This document shows, in pieces, positions 35,708 to 44,575 of a stretch of DNA of 64,000 nt; position 1 is the stretch's first letter; each line of letters starts with the position of its first letter. A program made the translations under genes and the position numbers. The stretch is taken from assembly GCF_015477835.1 (NCBI RefSeq), contig NZ_JADLQN010000001.1, forward strand, positions 1,798,001-1,862,000. The letters are read 5' to 3'. Below the pieces are notes generated by a model. It had not been told where the DNA came from. It made no database searches and saw only the letters and a program-made list of their open reading frames with translations. The stretch comes from Nocardia higoensis (lineage in GTDB: Bacteria; Actinomycetota; Actinomycetes; Mycobacteriales; Mycobacteriaceae).

Positions 35708-36258
35708 TGGCGGACAACGAATTCGGCTACACCCGCTGGGGCATGGACTGGGTACGCCTGGCCGAGCCGCTGCACCGCACCCGCCCCGAACCGCTGCTGC
35801 CCCGCGCCCGCAGCGTCGCGCGCAACCACGGGGTCGGCCTCGAGATCGAGGGCAGGATCGTGCGCGCGCACATCCACCGCGGCGGTCAGGCGTCGGTCAC
35901 CCATCTCGAAGTCGAACCGATGCCACGCGCGATCATCTCGGCGATCGCCGAGATCGTGGCCGACCCGGCACATCTCACCGATGAGACCCATCGCGCTCTG
36001 ATCGACGCGGGTATTCCCCTCGCACCGGTGCTGACCAGCACCGACTGCTCCTGCTCAGCCCGCACGGCGCACTGCCTGCACATTTTCGCCGTGCTGTACG
36101 CCCTCGCCCGCCGCGTCGACGAGAATCCGCGGGTGGCTCTGGAATTGCGAGGCTACTTCGAGACGAGCCCTCTCGAGGGCAATGCGGACGTTGCGCCGCC
36201 GCGATGGATACCGCTGCACGCGATCGACCCGGCGGGCTACTTCGAGCCCGCGCGATGA
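35707..36258 (+). CDS. SWIM zinc-finger protein, SNF2 partner
   Basis: 183 aa; ATG 35707 overlaps the helicase stop. The SWIM motif CxCx(n)CxH appears as DCSCSARTAHCLHIFAVLYALA (about residue 114), after a region with YTRWGMDWVRLAEPL and NHGVGLEIEGRIVRAHI. SWIM proteins next to SNF2 helicases (as in Rv2101-Rv2102) are thought to bind DNA or mediate protein contacts for the remodeller. Much shorter than the usual ~270-aa partner, which parallels the shortened helicase. Confidence 0.88.
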   Translation: MADNEFGYTRWGMDWVRLAEPLHRTRPEPLLPRARSVARNHGVGLEIEGRIVRAHIHRGGQASVTHLEVEPMPRAIISAIAEIVADPAHLTDETHRALIDAGIPLAPVLTSTDCSCSARTAHCLHIFAVLYALARRVDENPRVALELRGYFETSPLEGNADVAPPRWIPLHAIDPAGYFEPAR

Positions 36259-36264
36259 GGCCGA

Positions 36265-37005
36265 TCAAGCATTGGTGCCGCTGTCGACGGTGAGCACGGT
36301 GCCGGTGATGCTGCGGCCCGACTCACCGGCCAGGAAGGCCACCGCGGCGGCGATGTCGGCAGTGGAACCGAACCGGCCGAGCGCGGTGAGCCCGACCTGC
36401 GCGGGTGCGTGATCGCTGTCGGCCGGATTCATGTCGGTGTCGGTCGAGCCGGGCTGCACGAGGTTGACGGTGATGCCGCGCGGGCCGAGTTCACGGGCAA
36501 GCGCCTTGGTGAAGCCGTTGAGAGCGGACTTGCTGAGGTTGTAGAGCGACAGCCCGCCAAAGGGGGCGTGATCGGTGAGATTGGTGCCGATGCCGATGAT
36601 CCGGCCACCCGCGCCCATGTGCTTCAGCGCGGCCTGCGCGGCGACGAAGGCGGCGCGCGCGTGCACGTTCAGCGCCTCGTCCACCTCGTCGAGGGTGAAC
36701 TCCTCGAAGGGCTTGCTCGGAAAGATGCCCGCGTTGTTGACCAGGACATCGAGGCCGCCGAGTTCGTCGGCGGCTCGCTGCACGGCGGATACCACCGCTG
36801 CCGCGTCGGCGCTGTCGGCGCGGATGGCCGCGGCGCGCCTGCCCAGCCCTCGGATGTCGCCGACGACCGCGGCGGCGGCCGATTCGCCGTTGCGGTAGGT
36901 CACCGCGACGTCGGCGCCCTCGGCCGCCAACTGGCGGGCGATCTGCGCCCCGATCCCTCGACTCCCCCCGGTGACCAGCGCCTTCTTGCCTTCGAGACCC
37001 GCCAT
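36265..37005 (-). CDS. SDR family oxidoreductase (3-oxoacyl-ACP reductase-like)
   Basis: 246 aa from ATG 37005 (GAAAGGG upstream). Classical short-chain dehydrogenase: NAD(P) motif LVTGGSRGIGAQIAR, structural motif NNAG, catalytic Ser-Tyr-Lys with SLYNLSKSAL (the Ser is likely replaced by Thr/Asn in IGIGTNLTDHAP), and the C-terminal VDSGTNA. The Arg at the end of the first helix and TYRNGES suggest NADPH. It is divergent from a TetR gene across a clear operator, so it is probably the repressor's target. The substrate is unknown. Confidence 0.9.
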   Translation of the reverse strand: MAGLEGKKALVTGGSRGIGAQIARQLAAEGADVAVTYRNGESAAAAVVGDIRGLGRRAAAIRADSADAAAVVSAVQRAADELGGLDVLVNNAGIFPSKPFEEFTLDEVDEALNVHARAAFVAAQAALKHMGAGGRIIGIGTNLTDHAPFGGLSLYNLSKSALNGFTKALARELGPRGITVNLVQPGSTDTDMNPADSDHAPAQVGLTALGRFGSTADIAAAVAFLAGESGRSITGTVLTVDSGTNA

Positions 37006-37025
37006 CGCCGACCCTTTCATATTTT

Positions 37026-37041
37026 TGTATCGATCACTACA
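37026..37041. promoter_or_regulatory. TetR operator between SDR and tetR
   Basis: TGTATCGATCACTACA, i.e. TGTA-N2-GATC-N2-TACA, a 16-bp palindrome in an unusually AT-rich gap (37010-37060) just upstream of both divergent genes. Confidence 0.7.
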
Positions 37042-37113
37042 TAAATATTTGATCTCACGAGAGCCGCTGAGTCAAGAGGTATCTTCAGTGGTCGGTACAG
37101 AAAGGAGTTCGGC

Positions 37114-37710
37114 GTGGCCAACCGTGGGCGTCCCCGCGCCTTCGACCGGACCGAGGCGCTGCATCGGGCCATGGAGGTGTTCTGGGAACACGGCTACGAG
37201 GCCACCTCGATGAGCGACCTGACCGCCGCGATGGGCATCAACACTCCCAGCCTCTACGCCGCCTTCGGCGACAAGGAGGCTCTTTTCCGCGCCGCGATCG
37301 AGTTGTACGGCAACACATTCGGCAGTTACACCGCCCGCGCTCTGAGTGAGCAGCAGACTGCGCGCGCCGCCGTCGAGACGATGCTGCGCGACAACGTCGG
37401 CGTCTACACGCGCACGGACGTGCCCCACGGCTGCATGGTGGTGCTCGCCGGATCGGCCTACACCACACGCAATTCCGGCGTGCGCGACTTCCTGTCGGAC
37501 AAACGCCGAGAGATGAACGAGGCCATCAGGCAGCGGCTCGACCGGGGCGTCCGTGACGGTGATCTGCCCGCCGAGACCGACACCGCCGCACTCGCGCGGT
37601 TCTACACCACCGTCCTCTACGGCCTGTCCGTCCAAGCAAGGGACGGCGCGACGTCGGAGGAACTCGATGCCGCCATCGACTGCGCGCTGACCGCCTGGCC
37701 GTCACGCTGA
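37114..37710 (+). CDS. TetR/AcrR family repressor
   Basis: 198 aa from GTG 37114 with AAGGAG upstream. N-terminal helix-turn-helix: RGRPRAFDRTEALHRAMEVFWEHGYEATSMSDLTAAMGINTPSLYAAFGDKEALF-type sequence, the AefR/YxaF-like class whose members often control a neighbouring SDR or oxidoreductase. The Cys in HGCMVVLAG (about residue 108) is conserved in this class and could be a redox or electrophile sensor. Likely binds the palindrome at 37026-37041 and controls itself and the SDR. Confidence 0.88.
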   Translation: MANRGRPRAFDRTEALHRAMEVFWEHGYEATSMSDLTAAMGINTPSLYAAFGDKEALFRAAIELYGNTFGSYTARALSEQQTARAAVETMLRDNVGVYTRTDVPHGCMVVLAGSAYTTRNSGVRDFLSDKRREMNEAIRQRLDRGVRDGDLPAETDTAALARFYTTVLYGLSVQARDGATSEELDAAIDCALTAWPSR

Positions 37711-37902
37711 CCAGCACAGGCGCGGAGATTTCCGCGCCGACGAACTGCTTGCCGAGGACCCTGTGCTGTCACCGTCGCAACCTCGGTTCGGCACTGCTTG
37801 CCGCAGAGCGACATCGTCAGAGGCGCGTGCCCGCTCGCCGCGGGACACGCACTCCCGGCCCCTCGCTCGCGACGACCGGTCGGTGCTGCGATGTGGCCGT
37901 GC

Positions 37903-39642
37903 TCACCGACGGCGCAGAGCCGCGATCCGGTCGTGCAACTGCTCGGCGGAGGCCAGAGCCGTCGGCGGCCCACCGCATTCGCGGCGCAGCTCGCCGTGGA
38001 TGACACCGTGCGGTTTGCCGGTGCGGTGGTGATGCATGGCGACCAGGCTGTTGAGCTCGCGGCGCAACTCGCCCAGCCGGTCGGCGGTGGCGACGCGCTC
38101 GGTAGCCGCGGCGACGGCGGGGCCGGCGGCCTGCTGCGGCGCCGACAGGGCCGAGCGTTCGGCGACCTGCTTGGACTGTCGTTCGCGGAGCAGTGCGCGC
38201 ATCTGATCGGCGTCGAGCAAGCCCGGGATACCCAGGTAGTCGGCCTCTTCGTCGCTGCCCGCGAAGGTGGCGGTGCCGAACGAGTCGCCGTCGTAGATCA
38301 CCTGGTCGAGTTCGGCGTCGGCGGCCAGGGCGACGAACTTGCGCTCCTCCTCGCCCGGCTCGTCCTTCTGCTTGGCCGCGTCGATGAGCAGTTCGTCGTC
38401 GAGACCGTTCTTCTCCCGGTGCGGCTTGCCGATGACGTGGTCGCGTTGCAGTTCCAGCTGGGCGGCCAGGTCGAGCAGCACCGGCACCGACGGCAGGAAC
38501 ACGCTGGCCGTCTCCCCTTGCCGCCGGGCACGCACGAATCGGCCGATCGCCTGTGCGAAGTACAACGGCGTCGCCGCGCTGGTGGCGTAGACGCCGACGG
38601 CCAGGCGGGGCACGTCGACGCCTTCGGACACCATGCGCACCGCGACCATCCACGGCGAGGTGTTCGCGCTGAACTCGGCGATGCGTTTGGACGAACTGGG
38701 ATCGTCGGACAGCACGAGCGTGGGCTTGGTCCCGCTGATGTGCTCGAGCAGTTCGGCGTAGTCACGGGCGCGTTCCTGATCGGTGGCGATCACCAGCCCG
38801 CCCGCGTCGGCCATGCCGGACTCGCGTTTCTGCCGCAGCCGGATGTCGGCGGCGCGCAGGACCGCGGAGATCCAATCGCCCGCCGGGTCGAGGGCGGTGC
38901 GCCAGGCTCGGGCCGTCTGTTCGGGGCTGAGCGGCTCGCCCAGGCGCGCGGAATGCTCCTCGCCCGCACTGTCACGCCAATGCGCGTCACCGGAGTAGGC
39001 CAGGAACACCACCGGGCGCACGACGCCGTCGGCCAGCGCCTCGGAGTAGCCGTAGGTGTGGTCGGCGCGCGATTTGGGGAACCCGGATTCGTCGGGTTCG
39101 TAGGTGACGAACGGGATCTGGCTGTCGTCGGAGCGGAACGGGGTACCGGTCAGCGCGAGCCTGCGGGTCGCGTCGCCGAAGGCCTCGGCTGTCGCCTCGC
39201 CCCAGCTCTTGGCATCGCCCGCGTGGTGGATCTCGTCGAGAATCACCAGCGTGCGGCGGTTCTCGGTGCGCACCCGGTGCCTGCTGGGATGGGCGGCGAC
39301 CTGCGCGTAGGTGACCACGACGCCGTGGTAGTCGCCGGAGGTCCCACCCGTGGAGTTGGAGAAGCGGGAATCGAGCTGGATGCCGTTGCGCGCCGCCGAG
39401 GCCGCCCACTGATGCTTGAGGTGCTCGGTCGGCGCGACCACGGTGATCTGATCCACCGTGCGATCGGCCAGCAATTCCGCGGCGACCCGCAACGCGAAGG
39501 TGGTCTTACCGGCGCCGGGTGTGGCCACCGCGAGGAAGTCTCGCGGCTTGGTGGCCAGGTACTTGGTCAGGGCTCGTCGCTGCCATGCGCGGAGGGAGCC
39601 ACCACCGGTATTCCTCGCCGCGCCACCTTCCGAACCTGTCAC
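37903..39642 (-). CDS. DEAD/DEAH superfamily II helicase (UvsW/ResIII-like)
   Basis: About 579 aa from GTG 39642, which has the leaderless-type TACTGT 7 nt upstream; an in-frame ATG at 39696 is the alternative. Helicase motifs: Walker A ATPGAGKTTFALR, DEIHHAGD (motif II), LALTGTPFRS (III), MVSEGVDVPRLAVGVY (V) and QAIGRFVRARR (VI). The C-terminal ~170 residues are charged and not recognised. It has no nuclease or restriction partner beside it, so a stand-alone DNA repair/recombination helicase is likelier than a restriction subunit. Confidence 0.88.
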   Translation of the reverse strand: MTGSEGGAARNTGGGSLRAWQRRALTKYLATKPRDFLAVATPGAGKTTFALRVAAELLADRTVDQITVVAPTEHLKHQWAASAARNGIQLDSRFSNSTGGTSGDYHGVVVTYAQVAAHPSRHRVRTENRRTLVILDEIHHAGDAKSWGEATAEAFGDATRRLALTGTPFRSDDSQIPFVTYEPDESGFPKSRADHTYGYSEALADGVVRPVVFLAYSGDAHWRDSAGEEHSARLGEPLSPEQTARAWRTALDPAGDWISAVLRAADIRLRQKRESGMADAGGLVIATDQERARDYAELLEHISGTKPTLVLSDDPSSSKRIAEFSANTSPWMVAVRMVSEGVDVPRLAVGVYATSAATPLYFAQAIGRFVRARRQGETASVFLPSVPVLLDLAAQLELQRDHVIGKPHREKNGLDDELLIDAAKQKDEPGEEERKFVALAADAELDQVIYDGDSFGTATFAGSDEEADYLGIPGLLDADQMRALLRERQSKQVAERSALSAPQQAAGPAVAAATERVATADRLGELRRELNSLVAMHHHRTGKPHGVIHGELRRECGGPPTALASAEQLHDRIAALRRR

Positions 39643-39649
39643 GGCATCG

Positions 39650-39655
39650 ACAGTA
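39650..39655 (-). promoter_or_regulatory. -10 hexamer for the superfamily II helicase (leaderless type)
   Basis: TACTGT on the minus strand, 7 nt before GTG 39642. Confidence 0.45.
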
Positions 39656-39818
39656 GCGGCCGGCGGCGGCGACTCGCCAAACCGACTCGGCAGCATCCCA
39701 GCGATTCGCGCGGACCTGCGACGAGCGTCACAGACCCGCACCTGGACACCGCCCGCCACCGACACGGAACCACCGCGGCCCGGCGGACCGGCACCGAGTG
39801 CGGGATGCTGTAAGCACC

Positions 39819-41084
39819 ATGAACGACGACAGCCCGCTACCGAAGGCACCCGCTGTGACCCCGGAGGTCCACGGCGGCGGCGCGGGCGCGCCCACACCGG
39901 GAGCCGTACGCCTGGGCGCCCGGTTCCGGCACGCGGGGAGGCAGACACGCCGGGTGGCGGTCCGGGTGGCGGTCAAGGCGTGGGGCGATTCGATCTTCGC
40001 CAAGGCGGCGACAGCGGCGTTCTGGCAAACCCTGTCGCTGGCGCCGCTGCTACTGGGACTGCTTGGCAGCCTCGGCTACGTGGGCGGCTGGTTCGGGCCC
40101 GACACCGTCGAGATCGTGGAATCGAAGATCATCGCCTTCAGCCGGGATCTGTTCAGCGAGGCCGTGGTGACCGAACTCATCGAACCGACCGTGACCGATG
40201 TACTCGGGCAGGGGCGCGGCGCGGTGGTCTCGTTCGGCTTCGTGCTGTCGCTGTGGGCGGGATCCTCGGCGATGGCGACCTTCGTCGACGCGATCGTGGA
40301 GGCCCACGACCAGCAGGACGCCAGGCACCCGGTGTGGCAGCGGGTGTACGCGCTGCTGCTGTACGTGCAGTTCCTGATCGCCGCGGTGTTCATCCTGCCG
40401 CTGGTCGCGCTGGGTCCCCAGCTGATCGGGCGCATCCTGCCCGGTTCCTGGCGCGAGCCGGGCCTACGGCTGATCGACTCGTTCTACTATCCGGCCGTCG
40501 GCCTGCTGCTGATCGTGGGTCTGACCACGTTGTACAAGTCGGCGCTGCACAAGTCGCTGCCGTGGCATCGGCTCTTCGGCGGCGCACTGGTGGCGGGCGT
40601 GTTCTTCATGGCGGCCAGCGAGGGACTGCGACGCTACCTGTCCTGGATCACCGGGACGGGTGTCAGTTACGGGGCGCTGGCCACCCCCATCGCCTTCCTG
40701 CTGTTCACGTTCTTCCTGGGTTTCGCTGTCGTGCTCGGCGCGGAGTTCAACGCCACCGTGCAGGAGTTCTGGCCCGCGCGCGCCACCCGCCTCGAGCAGA
40801 TGCGCGAATGGCTGAGCAATCAGGTGCGCGGGGACAGCGGCCCGGCACAGCAGGAGCGCGGCTGGGCGATACCCAGCGAGACGAACCCCGGCGAGGCGAG
40901 GTCCAGCGAGGCGGCAGGCAGCGACGAACAGCACAGTTCCGGTGGCGAACCAGCGGGCAGCGCACCGGAGGCCACGAACGGCCGGACGGCCGGGGCGCTC
41001 ACCGGGCAGACAGCCGACGAGGTCGCCGTCGGTTCGACCGCGCCGGGCGACCAGCCGACGAGGTCGCTCCCCGGCGCGGGCTGA
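39819..41084 (+). CDS. YihY/virulence factor BrkB family membrane protein
   Basis: 421 aa, equivalent to Rv2707. About six transmembrane helices between residues 60 and 310, with family landmarks KAATAAFWQTLSLAPLLLGLLG, LWAGSSAMATFVDAIVEAHD, FYYPAVGLLLIVGLTTLYKSALH and GTGVSYGALATPIAFLLFTFFLGFAVVLGAEFNA. The last ~110 residues are Glu/Ser/Gly-rich and cytoplasmic. Earlier labelled ribonuclease BN; that activity is not supported. Start chosen at the ATG (MNDDSPLPK); a GTG 7 codons earlier is possible. Function unknown. Confidence 0.88.
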   Translation: MNDDSPLPKAPAVTPEVHGGGAGAPTPGAVRLGARFRHAGRQTRRVAVRVAVKAWGDSIFAKAATAAFWQTLSLAPLLLGLLGSLGYVGGWFGPDTVEIVESKIIAFSRDLFSEAVVTELIEPTVTDVLGQGRGAVVSFGFVLSLWAGSSAMATFVDAIVEAHDQQDARHPVWQRVYALLLYVQFLIAAVFILPLVALGPQLIGRILPGSWREPGLRLIDSFYYPAVGLLLIVGLTTLYKSALHKSLPWHRLFGGALVAGVFFMAASEGLRRYLSWITGTGVSYGALATPIAFLLFTFFLGFAVVLGAEFNATVQEFWPARATRLEQMREWLSNQVRGDSGPAQQERGWAIPSETNPGEARSSEAAGSDEQHSSGGEPAGSAPEATNGRTAGALTGQTADEVAVGSTAPGDQPTRSLPGAG

Positions 41085-41094
41085 CCGGCAGCGG

Positions 41095-41343
41095 TCAGTC
41101 GCCGCCCTTGCGGAGGGTCTCGTAGACCTTCTTGCAGTCCGGGCATACCGGCGAACCGGGCTTGGGCGAGCGGGTCACCGGGAAGACCTCGCCGCACAGC
41201 GCCACCACCATGGTGCCCATGACGGCGCTCTCGGCGATCTTGTTCTTCTTCACATAGTGGAAGAACTTGGGAACATCGTCGCCCGTCGTCTCGTCGGTGG
41301 TCGTCTCCGGGCGAACCAGGGTATCGGTACTCACGGCATCCAT
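41095..41343 (-). CDS. DUF3039 family protein
   Basis: 82 aa, the length of its M. tuberculosis counterpart Rv2708c. Contains VPKFFHYVKKNKIAESAVMGTMVVALCGEVFPVTRSPKPGSPVCPDCKKVYE-type family sequence; Cys residues in ALCGEVF and PVCPDCKK could bind zinc. It is convergent with YihY (10 bp gap) and divergent from the DUF3099 gene. Function unknown. An alternative GTG start lies three codons downstream. Confidence 0.9.
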   Translation of the reverse strand: MDAVSTDTLVRPETTTDETTGDDVPKFFHYVKKNKIAESAVMGTMVVALCGEVFPVTRSPKPGSPVCPDCKKVYETLRKGGD

Positions 41344-41505
41344 GATGCCGCATAGCCGGGCGCGCGGCACACCACCACCGCCCCGCCACACCTACCGCCA
41401 CCCGGCGCTCCCCACTCCACGAGGCGGACCGCCACGACCGACGTGCTCGCGGGCGATCCGACCTCGGGGTGTCGCGGACGAGCCCGGAGTGCAAGACTCG
41501 TAGGT

Positions 41506-41931
41506 ATGCAGCAGCACGGCGACGCTCCCGACGCCGACGGCGGCCGTGGCGATCGTCGCGGTTCCTCGGCGGCTTCCTCCCGTTCCAAGGGCTATTTCCC
41601 GAAAGGCGACTTCCCCGGCAACGAACACCGCCGGGCCGCGCTCATCACCGAGGCCGCACCGTCGCTGGAGGATCAACATCGCGCGCGGGTACGCCGCTAC
41701 ACGATCCTGATGGCGATCCGTATTCCGGCGCTGATCCTGGCTGCGGTCGCCTACAGCATCTGGGGCAGCGCGCTGATATCCCTGCTCATCATCGGCGCGT
41801 CCATCCCGTTGCCGTGGGTGGCGGTGCTCATCGCCAACGATCGCCCGCCGCGCCGCCACGACGAGCCGAGCCGCTGGGACCGGACGCGCCCCGCACTCGA
41901 GTCGCGTCCGCACGACGCCATCGACGGCTGA
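41506..41931 (+). CDS. DUF3099 membrane protein
   Basis: 141 aa from ATG 41506, equivalent to Rv2709. A hydrophilic N terminus with ALITEAAPSLEDQHRARVRRY, then two transmembrane helices (ILMAIRIPALILAAVAYSIWG and ALISLLIIGASIPLPWVAVLIA), then a basic tail (PPRRHDEPSRWDR). The paired helices with the NDRP motif are family-typical. The gene ends 10 bp before the VOC gene. Function unknown. Confidence 0.85.
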   Translation: MQQHGDAPDADGGRGDRRGSSAASSRSKGYFPKGDFPGNEHRRAALITEAAPSLEDQHRARVRRYTILMAIRIPALILAAVAYSIWGSALISLLIIGASIPLPWVAVLIANDRPPRRHDEPSRWDRTRPALESRPHDAIDG

Positions 41932-41941
41932 GTCCGGTCGG

Positions 41942-42682
41942 ATGATCCGCTGGACCTGGACGTTCGTCGATCGTCCCGAGGACCGGTTCGAACACTGTCT
42001 GCGGTTCTGGTCCACGATCACCGGCACCGCGCCCTCGCCCCGGCGCGGTGAGCACGGCGAGTTCCGCACCCTGCTGCCCGACCCCGCCCGCGGCTCGAGC
42101 GCGGCGATCAAGATGCAGTCGGTCGGCGGCATCGGGGGCACCCACCTCGACCTCGATGTCGAGGACATCGCCGCCGCACGGACCGCGGCCCTGGCTTCGG
42201 GCGCCGTTGCGGTCGCCGAGCATCCCGATTACACCGTCCTGCGCTCCCCCGGCGGTCTGCTGTTCTGCCTCACCCGCGCCGCCGCCGAGACCGCTACCCC
42301 CGCCGCGGCGGTCGACGCCCCCGACGGCACCCGTTCCCGGCTGGACCAGATCTGCCTGGACATCGGCCCGAGTGATCACCCCCGCGAAGCCGCCTTCTGG
42401 CGGAATCTGACCGGGTGGTCGCACACCGCGGGCAGGCGCCCCGAGTTCTCCCGCCTGCGTGCCACCACGCCGATGCCGGTGTCACTGCTGCTGCAGCGCC
42501 TGGACGAGGACCGACCAGCCGGCGCGCACATCGATTTCTCGTCCAGCGATATCGAGGCGACCGCCGACTGGCACGCATCCCTCGGCGCTCGCGTGATCTC
42601 ACGCTTCGAACACTGGATCGTGCTCCACGACCCGGCAGGCGTGGCGTACTGCGTGACCGCCCGCGACCCGGACGGCGTCTGA
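41942..42682 (+). CDS. tandem VOC (glyoxalase-like) domain protein
   Basis: 246 aa with two Glyoxalase_6-like halves: residues 1-115 (MIRWTWTFVDRPEDRF, GGTHLDLDVEDIAAARTAAL, YTVLRSPGGLLFCL) and 135-246 (QICLDIGPSDHPREAAFWRNLTGW, GAHIDFSSSDIEATADWH, HWIVLHDPAGVAYCV). The second half keeps His and Glu/Asp positions that could bind a metal. The substrate is unknown; possibly detoxification or antibiotic binding by family analogy only. Confidence 0.82.
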   Translation: MIRWTWTFVDRPEDRFEHCLRFWSTITGTAPSPRRGEHGEFRTLLPDPARGSSAAIKMQSVGGIGGTHLDLDVEDIAAARTAALASGAVAVAEHPDYTVLRSPGGLLFCLTRAAAETATPAAAVDAPDGTRSRLDQICLDIGPSDHPREAAFWRNLTGWSHTAGRRPEFSRLRATTPMPVSLLLQRLDEDRPAGAHIDFSSSDIEATADWHASLGARVISRFEHWIVLHDPAGVAYCVTARDPDGV

Positions 42683-42839
42683 GCTTCGGCGCGCGATCTC
42701 CGGCCATGCCCGTCGGAGGGACCGATCACCGGTGACGGTTCGATTTCCCGGAGGAGACTCTCTCGGAGGCGAGCTCGCCGTCTCCGAACTTCCGCCGGCC
42801 CCTCGGAGCGCGTCGACCGCCGGTGGCAGAGTTACCGCT

Positions 42840-44360
42840 GTGCATACCGACCGAACGACCACCGGTTCCCTGCTCACCGCGCTGTGCCCGGACCTGCGCA
42901 CGGCGCTGACCCGGGTGCGCTACGACGCCGACACCCTGCTCGACGTGCTCGGCCCCGATGTGCACGCCGCGCTCGGCCGTTCCGAGCCGGTGCCGGTGCG
43001 CCGCGCCGCCCGCGCCGCCGGCGAACTCGGCACTCTGATCAGACTGCTGTTACTGGGCGACGGGATACTCGAGCGCGAGGTCGCCGCCGCGCTGGCCCCG
43101 CTCGACCTCGAGCGGGCAGTCGCCGCCGGACTGCTCATACGCGACGGCGACGAGATGAGGGCGGCACTGGATCTACGGCCGCTGGACGCGGGCGCGGGCA
43201 ATCGCTGGATCCTGTCCGACCTCGACGACTCGATGCGCAGGCGCACCCTCACCGAGGACCATGTGCTCGGCGTCGGCCACGCCTCGCTGTCGCTGCTGCG
43301 AGCCACCCCGACCCGGCCGGTCGGCTCGGTGCTGGATCTGGGCACCGGCTGCGGCGTCCAGGCGGTGCACGCCGCCTCCTATGCGGCCACGGTCACCGGC
43401 ACCGATGTGAACCCACGCGCCCTGTGGCTGGCCGAGGCCACCGCGGCACTCAACGGGCTCGACATCGAACTGCTCGAGGGGCCGTGGTTCGACCCCGTGG
43501 CCGGGCGCCGGTTCGACCAGGTGGTCGCGAACCCGCCGTTCGTCGTCGGTCCGGCTCGGATCGAACACACCTACCGCGATTCCGGGCTGGCGCTCGACGG
43601 GGCCAGCGAACTGGTGATCTCGCGTGCGGCGGATCTGCTCGCTCCCGGCGGCACCGCCGCGATGCTGTCGGCCTGGGTGCACGCCGAGGGCGAGGACTGG
43701 CGCTCGCGGGTCTCGTCCTGGTTGCCCGACCAGGGGGTCGACGCCTGGATCGTGCAGCGCGACGTGGCCGATCCAGCCCTCTACGTCGGCACCTGGTTGC
43801 GCGATGCGGGCCTGGATCCGCGCGACCCGGCCGCGCAGGCCCGCGCCGAGCAGTGGCTCGACGCCTTCACCGCCGCCGATGTCGAGGGCATCGGCTTCGG
43901 GTTCGTGTATCTGCGCGCCATCGACGGCCCCAGCGAACTGCTCGCCGAGGATCTGACGCACGGGTTCGACGATCCGCTCGGCGACGAGGCGACCCGGTAC
44001 TTCGAGCGGTCGGCCTGGCTGCGCGCCGTCGCCGCCGACCCGAATGTCGCCTGGTCGTCGCGCTTCGAGATCGACGCGAACACCGCGCTGGAGCGGGTCA
44101 GCCTGCCCGGTCCGGACGGCTGGGGCGAGCACATCGCCCGGCTGCACCGCGGTGACGGCCCCCGCTGGCAACACGAAGTCGACGAGGCGACGATCTCCCT
44201 GGTCGCGGGAATGCGACCGGACGGTCTGCCGTTGTACGACGTGGTCGAACTCCTCGCGCTCGCCCGTGGTGCGGACGAGATCTCCGGGGAGTTCGCCGCC
44301 GATGCGCTGTCCGTGGTCAGCGGGCTCGTGCGGCACGGTCTCATCCGGCCGGTTTCCTGA
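42840..44360 (+). CDS. class I SAM-dependent methyltransferase, HemK/N5-glutamine type (DUF7059)
   Basis: About 506 aa from GTG 42840 (an in-frame GTG at 42732 is the alternative). A ~150-residue N-terminal helical domain (PVPVRRAARAAGELGTLIRLLLLGDGI) precedes a Rossmann MTase: SVLDLGTGCGVQAVHAASYAATVTGTDVNPRAL and the NPPF motif in QVVANPPFVVGPARIEHTYRDSGLALDGA, characteristic of glutamine-N5 or adenine/guanine-N methyltransferases. A ~220-residue C-terminal domain is family-specific. The substrate (a protein glutamine, rRNA or other) is unresolved. It lies directly before sigB. Confidence 0.85.
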   Translation: MHTDRTTTGSLLTALCPDLRTALTRVRYDADTLLDVLGPDVHAALGRSEPVPVRRAARAAGELGTLIRLLLLGDGILEREVAAALAPLDLERAVAAGLLIRDGDEMRAALDLRPLDAGAGNRWILSDLDDSMRRRTLTEDHVLGVGHASLSLLRATPTRPVGSVLDLGTGCGVQAVHAASYAATVTGTDVNPRALWLAEATAALNGLDIELLEGPWFDPVAGRRFDQVVANPPFVVGPARIEHTYRDSGLALDGASELVISRAADLLAPGGTAAMLSAWVHAEGEDWRSRVSSWLPDQGVDAWIVQRDVADPALYVGTWLRDAGLDPRDPAAQARAEQWLDAFTAADVEGIGFGFVYLRAIDGPSELLAEDLTHGFDDPLGDEATRYFERSAWLRAVAADPNVAWSSRFEIDANTALERVSLPGPDGWGEHIARLHRGDGPRWQHEVDEATISLVAGMRPDGLPLYDVVELLALARGADEISGEFAADALSVVSGLVRHGLIRPVS

Positions 44361-44514
44361 CGGCCGCGTGGGAGCGGCCGCGTGCGCTCCCGGGCACGTC
44401 GGCGTCGGCACAGGCACCGGAGTCCGGCGTGGGTTTCCTCTCGGGCGTTCTCAGGAACTTCTCAGATGCTGCGCGAAAACCCGCAGCTCAGAGCTGTTTA
44501 TCACACTGGGAGCG

Positions 44515-44541
44515 GGGAACTTTCCCTATGTCGGGTCCGTT
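44515..44541 (+). promoter_or_regulatory. ECF-type promoter of sigB
   Basis: GGGAAC (44515-44520), 17 bp, CGTT (44538-44541, followed by GA). This matches the GGAAC/CGTT class used by SigE and SigH of mycobacteria, which are known to drive sigB there. It ends 34 bp before the sigB ATG. Confidence 0.75.
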
Positions 44542-44575
44542 GATCGGATGAGACACCACCGACAGGAGGCAAGTC

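Noticed and set aside
36265..37005. Reading the SDR as FabG of fatty acid synthesis
   Set aside because: Its catalytic-Ser segment deviates and it pairs with a TetR gene, not with fab genes, so a housekeeping FabG role is not supported.
44451..44490. A second GGAAC (44454-44458) upstream of sigB
   Set aside because: No CGTT-like -10 element at 16-18 bp downstream, unlike the pair at 44515/44538.
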